Shown: positions 22,101 through 33,952 of the stretch, in pieces
Layout of the letters: every line of letters begins with the position of its first letter
Position numbering within the stretch: position 1 is the first letter of the stretch
Assembly: GCA_029204225.1 (NCBI GenBank)
Contig: CM055097.1
Location: forward strand, 11,593,828 to 11,657,827
Direction of reading: 5' to 3'
DNA length: 64,000 nt
Origin: Diphasiastrum complanatum
Taxonomy: Eukaryota; Streptophyta; Lycopodiopsida; Lycopodiales; Lycopodiaceae
Translations under genes and position numbers: made by a program
Notes under the pieces: model-generated
The model's input: the letters and a program-made list of their open reading frames with translations, nothing else
What the model was told of the DNA's origin: nothing
Database searches by the model: none

Positions 22101-22246
22101 GTAGAAGACATGATGATCAGAAAGGAAATATAAAACCCGTAAAAGTGTATCAGAAAGCAATGCAAAAAATTTGGAAGGCTTTGGTTGCAAGAAAAATTTA
22201 CAAGAGCTTCGCTAGCACAAGTGAGAAATGAATCGAATTCAGTCAA
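19197..22246 (-). pseudogene. Gypsy A' ORF3 (extra ORF after pol), degenerate
   Basis: Several minus-strand segments in changing frames form one eroded gene. It starts MSSTDTSQS near 22110. A central part reads KPYIDLTNDL, DGYLLEAITEPLIHAAAQ and PLEPYNWFK (21790-21530). A Ser/Pro-rich linker follows (21474-20900), then a Lys-rich coiled-coil piece with LDKKKKMEQRISDLGSEN (20650) and another helical stretch (20401-20018). The last part has LAFDPNKP near 19440. The order and DGYxLEAI motif match ORF3 of gypsy B at 46165-49550. Function unknown; such third ORFs follow pol in some plant gypsy lineages. Confidence 0.6.
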
Positions 22247-22249
22247 CTT

Positions 22250-22870
22250 ATAGGTGAATTTGGTGGGTCCATTACACTAAATACTAGTTTGGTTGATCTG
22301 AACGAAAATTTGTAGGCATGTACAGTACTGTAAAAATAGGCTATAAAAATCTCGACGAAGGTTTCTAGGGATCTGAACCTATCAGGCAAATGTTTTCTAG
22401 GTCTGGCGAAGGATGAACCTTCGTCCAGGAGACCCCTTTGCCCAGGTACTGTCATAAATGCATTTTTTTCACAATCTAAACCTATGGACAACCTAATTTT
22501 AACATTTCAAGATCATCTAGCAGGTCGACGAAGATTCATAATGAGGTTAAGATGCTCGGCGAAGGTTCCCAAAATGGCATATCAGTGATACTTCGTCTAA
22601 CTCAAAAACTGGATTTTTTACTTAATAGGAAGCTTCGCCCACCTCAAATTCGATAAATCTAGAGTGGATGTACAATCTGAGAGCTCAACGAAGATTTATG
22701 GTACTGTATAGGCCAAATCTGACCAAAACAGTGATTTTCTAAGTCTTTTTCCATAAAAAAATTACTTTGTTTCATTTTTTCTATGCTGATGACTTTCTGG
22801 CTTTTGCTCATTAGTCTTTTCTCATTTTTTGCTTTACCTTTTTTTTTTTTACTGTCTTTTTCCAAAAATC
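22250..22870 (-). repeat. Motif array upstream of ORF3 in A' (CCTTCGYCGAG type)
   Basis: The minus strand shows about seven variants of AACCTTCGTCGAG (near 22355, 22415, 22428, 22530, 22560, 22595, 22690). The same motif recurs in sense orientation in the leader of gypsy A (35450-36060). Confidence 0.6.
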
Positions 22871-22879
22871 TCAACAAAT

Positions 22880-23924
22880 TAAGTGCTGAAAAAAATTGAA
22901 AAACAATTAAAATTTATTTCCATGAGGTAGTGATGAAATTTTCGAACAGAAAAAATCATGGCTAATGCCTCACGTTCTGTTGTTAAATAATTCTTTTCTG
23001 GATCTGTAAGCTGTCTGCTTGCAAATCGTATAGGATAATCTTTCTTATAGTCACATGGCTGCGTCAAATCTGATCCAATGTCATATTTTGAGGCATCCGT
23101 ATGAACATGAAACTCTATCGTCCAATCTGGAGAACGCAGTATTGGTGCTAAAGTTAATGCTTTTTAAAAATTTTCAAAGGCTTCTAACGCTTCTACTGTC
23201 CAAATAGGAACAATAGTCAGTTTGTATATAGGTCGTGCTAAATCCGCAAAGAAGATAATAAAGATTCGATAGTAGTTCGCATGATCCATAAATATATAAA
23301 CTCCACAAATTGTTGCTGGCAGTGGCAATTTCACAATAACTTTGATCTTAGAATAATCCGTGGCAATACCATGTCTTGATATCACATGTCCAAGCACAAC
23401 TCCGTGGGAAATCCATATCTGACATTTTTCTGGATTTAGAGAAATCTGATATTTGCGACATCTTTCAAATCCTTTCTCCAATCGATCCAGGTGGTCTGTA
23501 TCTGTACTATAAACCCCCAAGTCATCCAAGTAAATTTCAAGAAATTTCTATAGATAATCTTTAAAAGCAAATTGCATTACTCTTTGGAATGAACTTGGTG
23601 CATTACAGAGTGTAAACGACATTACTTTGTAAGCATAGGTGTCCCATTCTGTTGCAAAAGCAGTTTTATGGCAATCAGCAGGTGCAATCTTAACCTAGTT
23701 GTAACCACTAAATCCATCCAGGAAACTGTAAGCTTCCGCTCCAGCAAGACGATCCAAAATGATTTCAGTAAAAGGTAACGGAAAGTGATCCTTTCGCGTC
23801 ACTTTGCTCAACGCTTTGAGATTCACACAGATCCGCAATTTTCCATTTTTCTTAGGAACAATGACAATCAGTGAAATCCATTCAGTATGCTCGATCTCAT
23901 ACATAAAATCGGCATCAAGCAATC
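22880..23924 (-). pseudogene. Gypsy A' reverse transcriptase and start of RNase H
   Basis: 23922-23695 reads MYEIEHTEWISLIVIVPKK, GKLRICVNLKAL and FLDGFSGYN. 23529-23164 reads MDDLGVYSTDTDHLDRLEKG and CRKYQISLNPEKCQIW with the active-site MDD retained, then ISRHGIATDYSKIKVI. 23067-22879 has PIRFASRQLTDPEKNYLTT and TEREALAMIF of RNase H, broken off before the second Asp block. Integrase is absent; the motif array begins right after, so RNase H end and integrase are deleted. Homologous to gypsy B at 41793-43181. Confidence 0.88.
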
Positions 23925-25132
23925 TCTAAAGTTCTTTCTTTATCAGGTCCGCCACATTAGGATTACAGCGATAGAACTTTGTAACCTTTGGAACTGCATC
24001 AGGTACTAAAGGTATGGTATGTTCAATCACTGATGTCGGAATACCCTTCAAATCTTGATAAGTCCATGCAAAGCAATCTTGATACTTAATAAGTAACAAG
24101 CGGAGTGTTTGATACTATTCAGGAGTAAGTTGTGATCCAACTTGTACAATCTTTTCTGGTTCTCCTGGTTCGGCAAGATTCATTGGCTGTGGCCTAGCCG
24201 GGCCATCGTAAACCTCTTTAGATTTTGGCATATATTCTTCAGGTTCACGAGTGCTTTAGGTAACATGATAACCACATCATCCAGGGTATAACATTTAAAA
24301 TGTTCAGGCATATCATGCTGGACTACATCTGTTTGTTCTTTTTCGAAAGGACTTGTCTTGGATCTTCGCTTAGCCTTCTTAGCAGGAATTGATCATGGAG
24401 GTGATGACTTTCGAGATAATAAATCTTTCTTCATAGGTAAAGACTTTCTACATGATGATGTTTTACTAGAAATCTGACTTGAAAAATCATCCTCGACTTT
24501 TCCTTTGCCTTTATCCAATAAGGGTGGCACTGTCTCTGAATCAATCTTTCGAGGGGGATTTTCCCATTCCAAGACCGTATTATATTGTTCCTTAGATTGT
24601 TTCTTCATCATCGATCATGTGATCCTGTCTTCCTTTAATATAACTACTTTGGACGATTTTACTGTGAGTTCATCAGGAACATTACGCACTCCAAATCTGG
24701 TTGGATCCATATGATTTAGAATTTGCTCGTCCGTAAGTTCTGCATTGCCATCATAAGTCAAGGCATGACTTACAGGAATGAGTTCATCCTCAATTGGATC
24801 TGGTATAGGTTCCATTGATATCCAGGCTACATTTAGCACATTCAGTGGAAACGTAATTGGTGTATCCAAAGTTCGATCTAATAAGGAAATCTTTCTCAAA
24901 TTTGATTGATTATCTTGTTGACACATATATCCTGTTGTACAGTCAATTCTTGCAAGAGCTTCATTCCAAATGACAGTATCCGTTTGAGAATCGTTATGAA
25001 CTCCCAAATTTTTCTCTGGTCGATCACAAGTATGATCTGTTGTTGCGGCTGCAATGCTGAAGACTGAACTTTAGCTGTTGCTTTAGCAGCTTCAAGCTCC
25101 TCTTCTTCTTGCAGATGTTTAATCATGTTCAC
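23925..25132 (-). pseudogene. Gypsy A' protease-RT linker region
   Basis: Minus frames 25132-24896, 25007-24615 and 24611-24393 read NEALARIDCTTGY, DTPITFPLNVLNVAWISMEP and MDPTRFGVRNVPDEL, then a Lys/Ser-rich stretch. The same order stands in gypsy B (40730-41270: NWGHALATMDCADS, DTPITPLMMIDPIPIAW). It lies between protease and RT. Gag and the protease active site are missing: the sequence joins LTR-type DNA directly at 25133. Confidence 0.65.
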
Positions 25133-25440
25133 AGATTCATTGAATCTGTGTACACATTTTTTCTCTTTCTTTTGTGGCTTATCTCTCTTGGATTACTTCT
25201 ATTGTTATGGTTCTTTGTGATTACTCTTCTTATTAGAACAGTTATAGAGCAGAAGCAATATTCAAGGATGCCTTACATATTTTTCAGCCTGTCAGTGGGT
25301 AACTCAAATCCGATACGCAGCTACATGCATACACTAGCTATGCAACCATCTACAACTCAAGCAGATCAACGTTCAGCACAGAGAGAGATCCTACTACTAA
25401 TTACTGAATCAAAGAACAATCAAGAACTAGCAAGAGTTTT
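25133..25440 (-). repeat. End of a B-type LTR abutting A' pol
   Basis: Reverse complement of 25133-25440 closely matches 38690-38991, the end of the gypsy B 5' LTR, up to GTGAACA. The plus strand here holds a 129-residue open frame with a hydrophobic segment (FFLFLLWLISLGLLLLLWFF) that also stays open in the 38-kb copy. The junction to pol without primer site or gag indicates a deletion or chimeric element. Confidence 0.7.
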
Positions 25441-26429
25441 AAAAAATCCTACTACAGCCTTACATGCAATCAATAAGAGGATACAAGCACTCTACTAAGG
25501 TTCATTAGAAAATAATACAAGCTTTTATCAGTCCAACAAACATTCATAGGCTCAGATTCACCGAAAATTGCTTCTATGGAAGGCGCCATCAAGCTGAAAT
25601 TTGGGAGATCGGTGCCTAAGCCTGGCACCACCAAATTGGGTGTATGAGGGCTTGAACTAGAGGCAATAAACCTATCTTTCAGACTGTATACAAGTTTAGA
25701 GATTGCAAATCGACTACAAAGAGTTATTCATCTCAAAAATCATCAAAATACACTAAATCGATAACACACCTGAGAATGTGCATGCAAAGTTTCGTGTCAA
25801 GATCTTGTGTATAACTTCCGAAATAGTGAAAAAAAAAATCATCAAAAAACGTTGTTTTTTGACCAATTTTTTATTTTTTCGACATGTTCTAATGGATCAA
25901 ATCCACATGCAAGTGCAATTGGACCCTACCTACTATATTTTATCTACATGCAAATGCCAACGGTTCTGACTAGGCTCAATAATTTATTCTTACAATCGAT
26001 TATAGCTAAACCAAAATATTGTCTCGATTTTACTTTGACCATAATATTGTTATGCAATCATTAGAACCTATCCTAATGCCTAAAAAACAGCAAGTACAAT
26101 CCAAAAAAAACTTTTTTGAACAGTAGATTTGACAAATTTCAAGTTAAAATAGTGAATACTAGTTACAAATAGATCCCCAGAATTTGAGAACAAAAAGTAA
26201 TTGGAATATGTTCCATATAGGAATTTTTTATTTTGGATATTATAAAGTTTCTTTATAATAAATGAGACAACCAAAAATTCTTTTAACTTTGAAAGAATGA
26301 ATTGCCATTCTTCTTGTCTATTTTGAAATGGATCTTGGATATTTATTATAGTGTTGGCTCGGATTTCATAAATTCTTAATACACTTGTGTTATTGAATAG
26401 TCTATGAACGATTTTTTTTGTGCATACTT
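25441..26429. other. AT-rich non-coding stretch
   Basis: No known gene. A minus-strand 118-residue open frame (26436-26080; IQDPFQNRQEEWQFILSK) is not recognised and has low-complexity character. GGTGCCTAAGCCTGGCACCA near 25610 is a short inverted repeat. Confidence 0.35.
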
Positions 26430-26545
26430 GGGTCAATGCCTAGTGGTATTCTTAAATGATATTTTCATCTATTGTGGAACTCTTAAAGAGCATGAGAGAA
26501 TTTTTTTATTAAGAAGTATCTCCTGGAATTGGCTGTGAAATGAAT
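26430..26545 (+). pseudogene. Gypsy reverse transcriptase active-site scrap
   Basis: Plus strand reads CLVVFLNDIFIYCGTLKEHER, the gypsy palm motif V-Y-LDD-I-L-I-Y-S with the DD changed to ND. Only about 35 codons are recognisable. Confidence 0.6.
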
Positions 26546-26884
26546 CCTATATTCAAGTATAGGATAGCCAATTAATCTTTTTGATTTTTCTGGTAAACAG
26601 ACATAGAAGAAGATAACCGTTTTGGAGGAAAAACTGGTGGTATGAGACATCATTGATTCCAAAGAAAATTTCTTATCTACTATACTGGTAATACTAATAG
26701 GTGAATTAATTGGTTATTTGTTTCAAGGTATCATGGGAAATTATGAGATATAGATTTGGATCCCAAAAAAAATTTCATTGTGAAAAAAGTACAAAATGGA
26801 CCAAGAGTGGATCCTAATTTGATCCTCAAGAGGGATTGGTTGTCAGATTACTTGATCTATCAATCTACTTCAGATTAAGATCAA

Positions 26885-27608
26885 TCTAGATCAATTCTAG
26901 ACACAAAATTCTAACAAGAACAATCATTAATTGAAGGTAAGTGTACTTTATGGTTTCACACGTGTGAAACACTATCTAAGTACGGACTCCAACCTGAAAA
27001 TCAAGTACACATTGATAGAATCTCAAAACAATCAAAACAAATGTAGACAAATGGAGAGAATCACTCAAAATTGCTTCCAAAACCAAGATTGGTGTCTCAC
27101 ATTGATTATGGCCAAATGTGGCTCTATATATACAATAAGTGGGAGCTCGTGGTACTGATCATCCCTCTGGTCCCACATGTGTGAAGGTGCTTTGTCATAT
27201 GATAATTCATCATGCAAAACTGACACTTGGACAAAACCTTCTATTTTGAGTACTTTTGGTCCATTTGCCTTCTATATGGAGATCTATTTGGAAATCTTCT
27301 AGAAGTCAAAATTTGCCTACTTCAGCTTATTCCACACATGTGAGCTGTCCTCTACACATGTGATATGACACCTAACCAAAGGATGTGGCTCATGCAATCA
27401 ATAGATTGATGCCATGTGTCATATGTCTAGAAAACTAGTTTTTGGCCATTTTAGCCACTAGAACTTGAACTAAATCATATGTACAACCTATATGATTATG
27501 GTACATGACAAGTACATTATTTTCACACTGGGAACAGGCTCCACACATGTGTGTTTATCTATATACAAGATTTTTGGCCTCTACAAGCTTATTTTTGCAT
27601 TTTTCACA
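26885..27608 (-). repeat. D3 LTR (minus strand)
   Basis: Starts TGTGAAAAATGC after a polypurine tract and shares ACATGTGTGGAGCCTGTTCCC with 53410-53430. Four to five CACACGTGTG/CACACATGTG palindromes lie inside. The far end, near 26885, is approximate. Confidence 0.6.
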
Positions 27609-27624
27609 CTCCTCCTCAAAAATC
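27609..27624 (-). other. Polypurine tract of D3
   Basis: Minus strand GATTTTTGAGGAGGAG directly before the LTR start TGTGAAAA. Confidence 0.65.
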
Positions 27625-27748
27625 TAGCTTGATAAATTTAGCTTGATGGAAAACATGATGATTTTGAACTTGACTCCATGGGCTGAATTGGTCTTTTCTG
27701 GTTCAAAAGGTGTGAAGATCAGCCAATGAGCTTGATGTTGATCAGAAA

Positions 27749-28495
27749 TCAACATATCCATGATAGTGCTTCTTTGATGTTGACATCTTTGATGAACTTG
27801 AGAGCTTTGCACCATCCTAGCATCTTCGAAATTGATTCCTTCCAAATTTCATGTAGATGCTTGACTTTGAGGCTTGCTCCTTCTTCATGTGCATGCTCCT
27901 CCATGAGAAAATAAAGATTTCTTCTTGACTTATTAGGATCACAAAGATCTAACATCATGTTACCATGATCTAGAGAATTAGACTTACCCAAATTGGCAAG
28001 ACTATGCATGCTATAATAACAAAGTGTTTGCATCATATCTTCATGCCTGTTTACCATGCTAATCTCAGATCCAATGAGGCTAAATACTTCATTATGGAGA
28101 TAAGTGTCTTTAGAAGATGATTCACTTACTCTCATAAAAAGTTTACAATTTGCCTCAATACAAATTTTCAAACTATGAGTCAAATCACTTTTGCTCTTAC
28201 ATGACTCAAGAGCATACATTTGATGAAATAACCATTTGCTTTCTAATTGATTTAAAATCAATTTCAACCTTTTAAGAACATCATCTATGTTCTCAAGAGA
28301 GACTTCATACTCAACTAGTATGGCTTTACTCCAATTTTGAGATGAAATGATCTCACTAAAGCAAATTGATTTATCAAATGACATAGGAGAAGTAAGTATG
28401 AGATGTATACCACACGAGGTATGCTCCTCTTTCCCTTGAAATGTGAGCCACATGGACTCAATCTTTGGATATATATGTATGTGGATATATATCAT
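27749..28495 (-). CDS. D3 terminal ORF (unknown, 248 aa)
   Basis: An intact minus-strand frame ends 125 bases before the polypurine tract and LTR, the place of the last coding region of a retroelement. It contains SFDKSICFSEIISSQNWSK, LKRLKLILNQLESKW and NKSRRNLYFLMEEH. No integrase, RT or RNase H motif is present. A faint resemblance to the D1 ORF (50583-51350) exists around MMLDLC/IMVVFC. Upstream (28500-28640) the frame dissolves. Function unknown; probably helical. Confidence 0.45.
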   Translation of the reverse strand: MIYIHIHIYPKIESMWLTFQGKEEHTSCGIHLILTSPMSFDKSICFSEIISSQNWSKAILVEYEVSLENIDDVLKRLKLILNQLESKWLFHQMYALESCKSKSDLTHSLKICIEANCKLFMRVSESSSKDTYLHNEVFSLIGSEISMVNRHEDMMQTLCYYSMHSLANLGKSNSLDHGNMMLDLCDPNKSRRNLYFLMEEHAHEEGASLKVKHLHEIWKESISKMLGWCKALKFIKDVNIKEALSWIC

Positions 28496-29179
28496 GGCAT
28501 TGTGCTCCCAATAATTTATGGCTTGTCATGGTGTTGAAGGGAGTTCTTCAATAAGTACATTACAACCCAAAAGATTTTTCTTCAAGGTATTAGATATGTT
28601 TCCATTTCTAGTGCCATGACCAACATCTCCATATCCACTACCCCCCTTGTGATTTTATTATAGAGCAACTCATTTTCCAATTTTTTAATCCTATAGGATC
28701 TTTCATTTTCCACTCAAAAGCGATAATATATGCTATTTTCCATTGCAACTATATGAGATATTGGAAAAAAATTTCCTCACATATTTGAGAACATGAATTA
28801 AATAATTTTAGTTGGTAAAATTTCATTATATTTGTGTAGAAGTCTAGAAAAGCTCAAAATACACATTGTTCAATGTTTTACAAATGACTATTTGCCCATT
28901 ACAGTCACTATCTTGCACACTGGTCTCAACTCCATGCACATCTAGATACTTCATAAAGGTTAAGTCCCATAAGATTTATTTTTTTCACCTTCACTTATTG
29001 CATTTCCAAATCTACCACTATGACTAGCCTTCATCTTTGAACTTATTTAGTCATGAGACTATAATCTATTTGTCATATTCACTAGAAGTGTAGTATCTTT
29101 ATTCTAGAACTATATTATCTCCCATTGAATTTTGCACCTGAATAAATGATAATCAAGAATAAGTAATGGGTGTATAATG
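28496..29179. other. AT-rich remnant, no gene recognised
   Basis: Possibly the decayed 5' part of D3. No motif supports a call. Confidence 0.3.
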
Positions 29180-29330
29180 TATGTGATGGTCAAACTCATC
29201 GAACATGGAATGGTCAAGAAGACCAAAACCCTAGAACTCAAGCTTGGAGGCTATTGGGAAACAAAATATTTCATTGTCAATCAAGACATGATGGAAGAAC
29301 ATGACATTTTACTTGGTTGAGGTGAATTTT
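29180..29330 (+). pseudogene. Gypsy aspartic-protease scrap
   Basis: Reads MVKLIEHGMVKKTKTLELK, then YWETKYFIVNQDMMEEHDILLG, a pattern like the flap-to-ILG end of gypsy retropepsins. No active-site DSG is visible. Confidence 0.4.
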
Positions 29331-31049
29331 ATTTATTTTCAAGTTCCTAGAAATTTGTACAACATAACTAACAATAAATTATACCATTCACAATTGTTAT
29401 TCTAGGCATAACACGTAGTACCATGTTTATGTCAATTTTTCTTGAAATCCATCCATACTTTCATAGTTTCATATTTGAAATCTAAAATGAATTGTACACA
29501 TATTCATGTCAAGTATTAAAAAACTCATGACATTTTTCATGAATTTTTGCTCATATTATAAAGCATCAATGCAATGTTTATAAGAAAAATAGATGCATCT
29601 CTTTTGTGATTATAAGAATCACTAAAAATTATTTCCTTGAAATTGTATTCATTATGAGGAGAAAATAAATATTTTTGTCTCAGCTTTATGAGATTACATT
29701 CTAGTTTACAATTTGGACTATTTTTATTTGTCTTAAAAAATGTTTGTGCAATTTTAATTTGATAGTTATTGTAGTTTTTGGCCTTGTTTAGTAGAGGAAA
29801 GTTGTTGCAAATTGATGCTTCAAAAGTTGAGATAAGTTACTTAAATTTATTGTGATTTTTAATGTCTGCAAATGCACTATATCCATAAATGAGAGAGCTT
29901 AAACTTTTAACTATAGTGAAGGTTAAGGATGTTAAATTACACAACAAGGATTGGATGATTTCTTGTGGTACCACTATGTAGATGTCTACTGCATTTGCCT
30001 CATTGCTGACTCAAACATCGCTACTGAGATTGGTAACATTACAAGGGCAAATACATGAAGCTTCCTTGAAGAAAAATGATACTCCTTAAAGAAATTGAAT
30101 GAATCTAGTGACTTCCTAAATTTAATAATTGGTGTCATTTACCTGTTAGTTTGGATAATCGAAAGCAAATATTTTCTTTCATGGGAGTTCAAAGGTTTAT
30201 AGCCTACCAATATCAATATTTTATTCACGAAGTGTACATACGATTTTGATATTATACACAATTGTGATTGTTTGAAAGTTACCAAACATTCAAACACTAG
30301 ATTGCATACAATGACATGCTTTGATAGATTTGGGAAAAAGGCCACCGATCAAATATTGTAATGCAAATTCTAAGAAACTGGTCCTGACTTACGTGGATGG
30401 CACCACATATAGCCCATGGATGGTTGTACTTTGGGTTGATTTAGCATTTCAGATCAAGATCTACAATCAACTACAAAAAAAACAATAATGTGCAATGATG
30501 TACAGGTCACTTACATGAGAAATCCTATCTACACTGCTTTACCTTTAACGCATATATCAAGGTTTTCCAAGCTACCCTTTTCCACTTCATGCACTATCTT
30601 GAACTAAGATTCTTGCAATCATCACATTGAAATGAATCTTAACTATTGAAATGAATCTCTCCTAGTGATACAATTACATACTACATCTATACTTTTGAAT
30701 TGCTTGAAGATGAAATTTTTATATTGTTGAATGTCATAGGAAGGTTATTAACAATGTTTTTGTTCTATGATTGGGTGCTTTTTTTTATCATCTTTGGAAT
30801 TTTTGCTAAGAAATTATACTTTAAATCTATCAAGCTATTAATTCAAGATGTTAGAGCAAAATGACAAGCAACATAATTTTTCTTCACCAAAATGCTTTTT
30901 ATTGAAGGGCTTATATGGTGCTATTGAGCATTTTCGTGTCTCTTTGAAGACACATCATTTGCCGCAAACTACTATTTGTACACATCATTTGTCGCAAACT
31001 ACTATTACTTTTAGAAGAGAAGGTTGGTTCGTTTGAATCCCTTGTGCTG
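29331..31049. other. AT-rich stretch without recognised genes
   Basis: Frequent stops on both strands. Small tandem CACATCATTTGCCGCAAACTACTATT occurs twice at 30950-31010. Confidence 0.4.
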
Positions 31050-31054
31050 GTGTT

Positions 31055-31986
31055 TGAAGAAACAAAACGTTTCTATTATCAAAGCTTTGCTAGCTTTCAG
31101 CCCTCACTCTGACGAAAAGACGCGAAGCAAAAATGTTCGCGAATGCGAAAGTCAAAAGGCACGAACAAAAAATATTTCCGAACACCTTGACGAAAAGACA
31201 CGAATGCGAAGAATTCGCGAAAGAGAATTTTTTGCGGTACAGCAGGAGGAAAAGTCAGACGACGTGAAAGTCAAACGACTTGATGCGACACAAAAATCGT
31301 CGCGGCACCTTTTTTCTGCCCTCATGCTCCAAAAAGGTCAAGAAGATCATGCAAGTAACCAGAAGTACAGATATCTGATCTGATAGCATGACATCAGCAG
31401 ATGCACTCTAAGTCATGGCTAATCTGCCATTCTTGTAATTCGTGATTAGTTGTAGATGTTTAATCACTCTAATCTAGAAGTTACACGACGCGACTATATA
31501 CTTTTTGGTTGATGCATGATACACATGAAGAAGCCTAATGCTAGTAAACAAGAAGACAAAAATACATAACACGAGTCAATTCTGCATAGGATCTGAAGAA
31601 CCACAAGTCCGCTAGTAAGCGAGACACGAATTTGTGAGAGAGCTGCATTTCTCTCACGCCAACGCACTGCGTGGATCTGCATGCAGTGCTCAAAGAATCA
31701 AAAAGATCAATAGATGACTTTGTAGTTGTTGTGCACATTATTAATCTATATGATTGTATGGTCTTGAATGTAAATTAGTATACTACTATTTGTGTGTCTG
31801 ATTCACTTGTTCATTTAATTCTGCATCTTGATTTGATATTGTTGAATGCTGTGTTAATCTAAAATGTAGATCAGCAGTGTTTGTCTACATTCTGGAGGAC
31901 TATAGGAATGATACAGCTGGTAGTGACCAACAATCATATCTGAAATCCATCCGAATTGTTGGCTTTTGCTTCCACGACTGTCATCA
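31055..31986 (+). repeat. Copia G 5' LTR
   Basis: 932 bp, TGAAGAAACAAAACG to GACTGTCATCA, preceded by GTGTT (31050-31054) and followed by a primer site. Near-direct copy at 32559-33478. Confidence 0.93.
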
Positions 31987-31987
31987 A

Positions 31988-32000
31988 TGGTATCAAAGCC
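31988..32000 (+). other. Copia G primer-binding site
   Basis: TGGTATCAAAGCC, a variant of the tRNA-Met site, one base after the 5' LTR. Confidence 0.85.
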
Positions 32001-32558
32001 TACCTTGTCATAGTCTGACGTAGCCAAAAAGCTATCAGATCCAGGAGGCCAAGCATTCAGACAAACAACCATCAACAAGAGAATACATTTCAGAAGAAAT
32101 GGCTTCAATTAGCAGCATACAGCAGTGATGCTAGCTGGGCATCCCTCACGGACGATTGTAAAAGTGTCTCAGGACGATGCGCCATCACGTCAAGGGCGAC
32201 GATTCTCTAGGTCAGCAAGAAGCAGACCATTGTGGCTAAGTTATCCTGCGAAGCAGAGTACGTTGTGTCAGCAAAGATGGTCAATGAAATAATTTGGCTC
32301 AGGCCTTTCTTGGACGAATCGGGCAAAACAAGGAACAAGCCTCTGGTTTTGTAGATGGATAACACATCTGCAATACATCTAATGAAAGATCATGTGTTCC
32401 ACTCAAGAACAAAACACATCGCAATCAAGTACCACTTGATCAGAGATCTGATTGAGAAGAAGATGCTATAGACCACCTTTATTGGAACGAAAGACATGGT
32501 TGCTGACATTTTCACAAAAGCCCTAGACAAAGGTCTTTTCGAGAGACAGAGAGGGAGC
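32001..32558 (+). pseudogene. Copia G internal remnant: RNase H only
   Basis: Reads SKKQTIVAKLSCEAEYV, NEIIWLRPFLDESG, DNTSAIHLMKDHVFHSRTKH and DMVADIFTKALDKGLFER, the copia RNase H with its Glu and Asp blocks. Stops interrupt it. Gag, protease, integrase and RT are gone, so the element is internally deleted and needs proteins in trans. A purine tract AGACAGAGAGGGAGC (32544-32558) precedes the 3' LTR. Confidence 0.9.
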
Positions 32559-33478
32559 TGAAGAAACAAAACATTTCTATTACCAAAGCTTTGCTAGCTT
32601 TCAGCCCTCACTATGATGAAAAAACACGAAGCAAAAATGTTTGCGAACGCGAAAGTCAAATGGCACGAAGCAAAAATGTTTGCAAACACCTTGACAAAAA
32701 GACACGAACGTGAAAAATTTGCGAAAGAAAATTTCTCACCGTACAACAGGAGGAAAAGTCAAACGACTCGAAGCGACACAAAAATTGTCGCGACACCTTC
32801 TTTCTGCCCTCACGCTCCAAAAAGATCAAGAAGATCATGCAAATATCCAAAAGTATAGATATCTGATCTGATAGCATGACATCAACAGATGCACTCTAAG
32901 TCGTGGCTAATCTGCGATTCTTGTAATTAGTCATTAGTTGTAGATGTTTAATCATTCTAATCTAGAAGTTACACAACGCGACTATATACTTTCTGGTTGA
33001 TGCATGATACACATGAAGAAGTCTAATGTTAGTAAGCAAGAAGACGAAAATACATAATACGAGTCTGCCTATGAGCGAGACAATTCTGCATAGGATCTGA
33101 AGATCCACAAGTTCGTTGGTAAGCGAGACACGAATTCGTGAGAGAATTGTATTTCGCACTGCGTGGATCTACATGCAGTGCTCGAAGAATCAGAAAGATC
33201 AATAGATGATTTTGTGGCTATTGTGCACATTATTAATCTATATGATTGTATGATCTTGAATGTGAATTAGTCTGTTGCTATTCGTGTTTCTAATTCACTT
33301 GTTCATTTAATTCCGCACTTTGGTTTGATCTTGTTGAATGTTGTGTTAATCTAAAACGTAGATCAACACTGTTTGTCTACATTCTGGAGGACTATAGGAA
33401 TGATACAGCTGGCAGTGACCAGCAATCATATCTGAAATCCATCCAAATTGTTGGCTTTCGCTTCCACGACTATCATCA
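32559..33478 (+). repeat. Copia G 3' LTR
   Basis: 920 bp, TGAAGAAACAAAACA to TATCATCA, followed by the target duplication GTGTT at 33479-33483, identical to 31050-31054. Confidence 0.93.
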
Positions 33479-33742
33479 GTGTTGGTACTTTTCAAATGTA
33501 TGTTGATTTTAAGATTTTTTTTGGTGACCTCCAATAATTGCTGTGCTCACTAATTTCTTTTGTATAATCCATTGCTTCTATTTTTTTGCTACTATGTGTT
33601 TTGTTTTCTCCTAGTTTAGCAACACAAAATTAGCCTCATTCACTATGTGAATGCACACTTGACATCAGGTAGAGATTAATAAGTCTTCACTAACAAAGCA
33701 CTTATTGGAGACTTTGTTTTGTGTTCCTAAGAACATTGCAAC

Positions 33743-33952
33743 TATTTTAACACTATCTAACACTCATTTGGAATATTTGTTTTTTGGTTTATTCCATCCA
33801 ATGTTGCCATGATGTGACTAGACATGGATCCTTCTTGAGCTTTGGAATATTTTAACACTATCTAACACTCATTTGGAATATTTGTTTTTTGGTTTATTCC
33901 ATCCAGTGTTGCCATGATGTGACTAGACATGAATCCTTCTTGAGCTTTGCTA
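33743..33952. repeat. 105-bp tandem duplication
   Basis: TATTTTAACACTATCTAACA and the following bases up to GAGCTTTG repeat at 33743 and 33848 with about two changes. Confidence 0.9.

Noticed and set aside
26080-26436. 118-residue minus-strand frame as a plastid-derived gene
   Set aside because: The AT-rich style suggested plastid DNA, but no plastid protein motif could be matched; left as unassigned.
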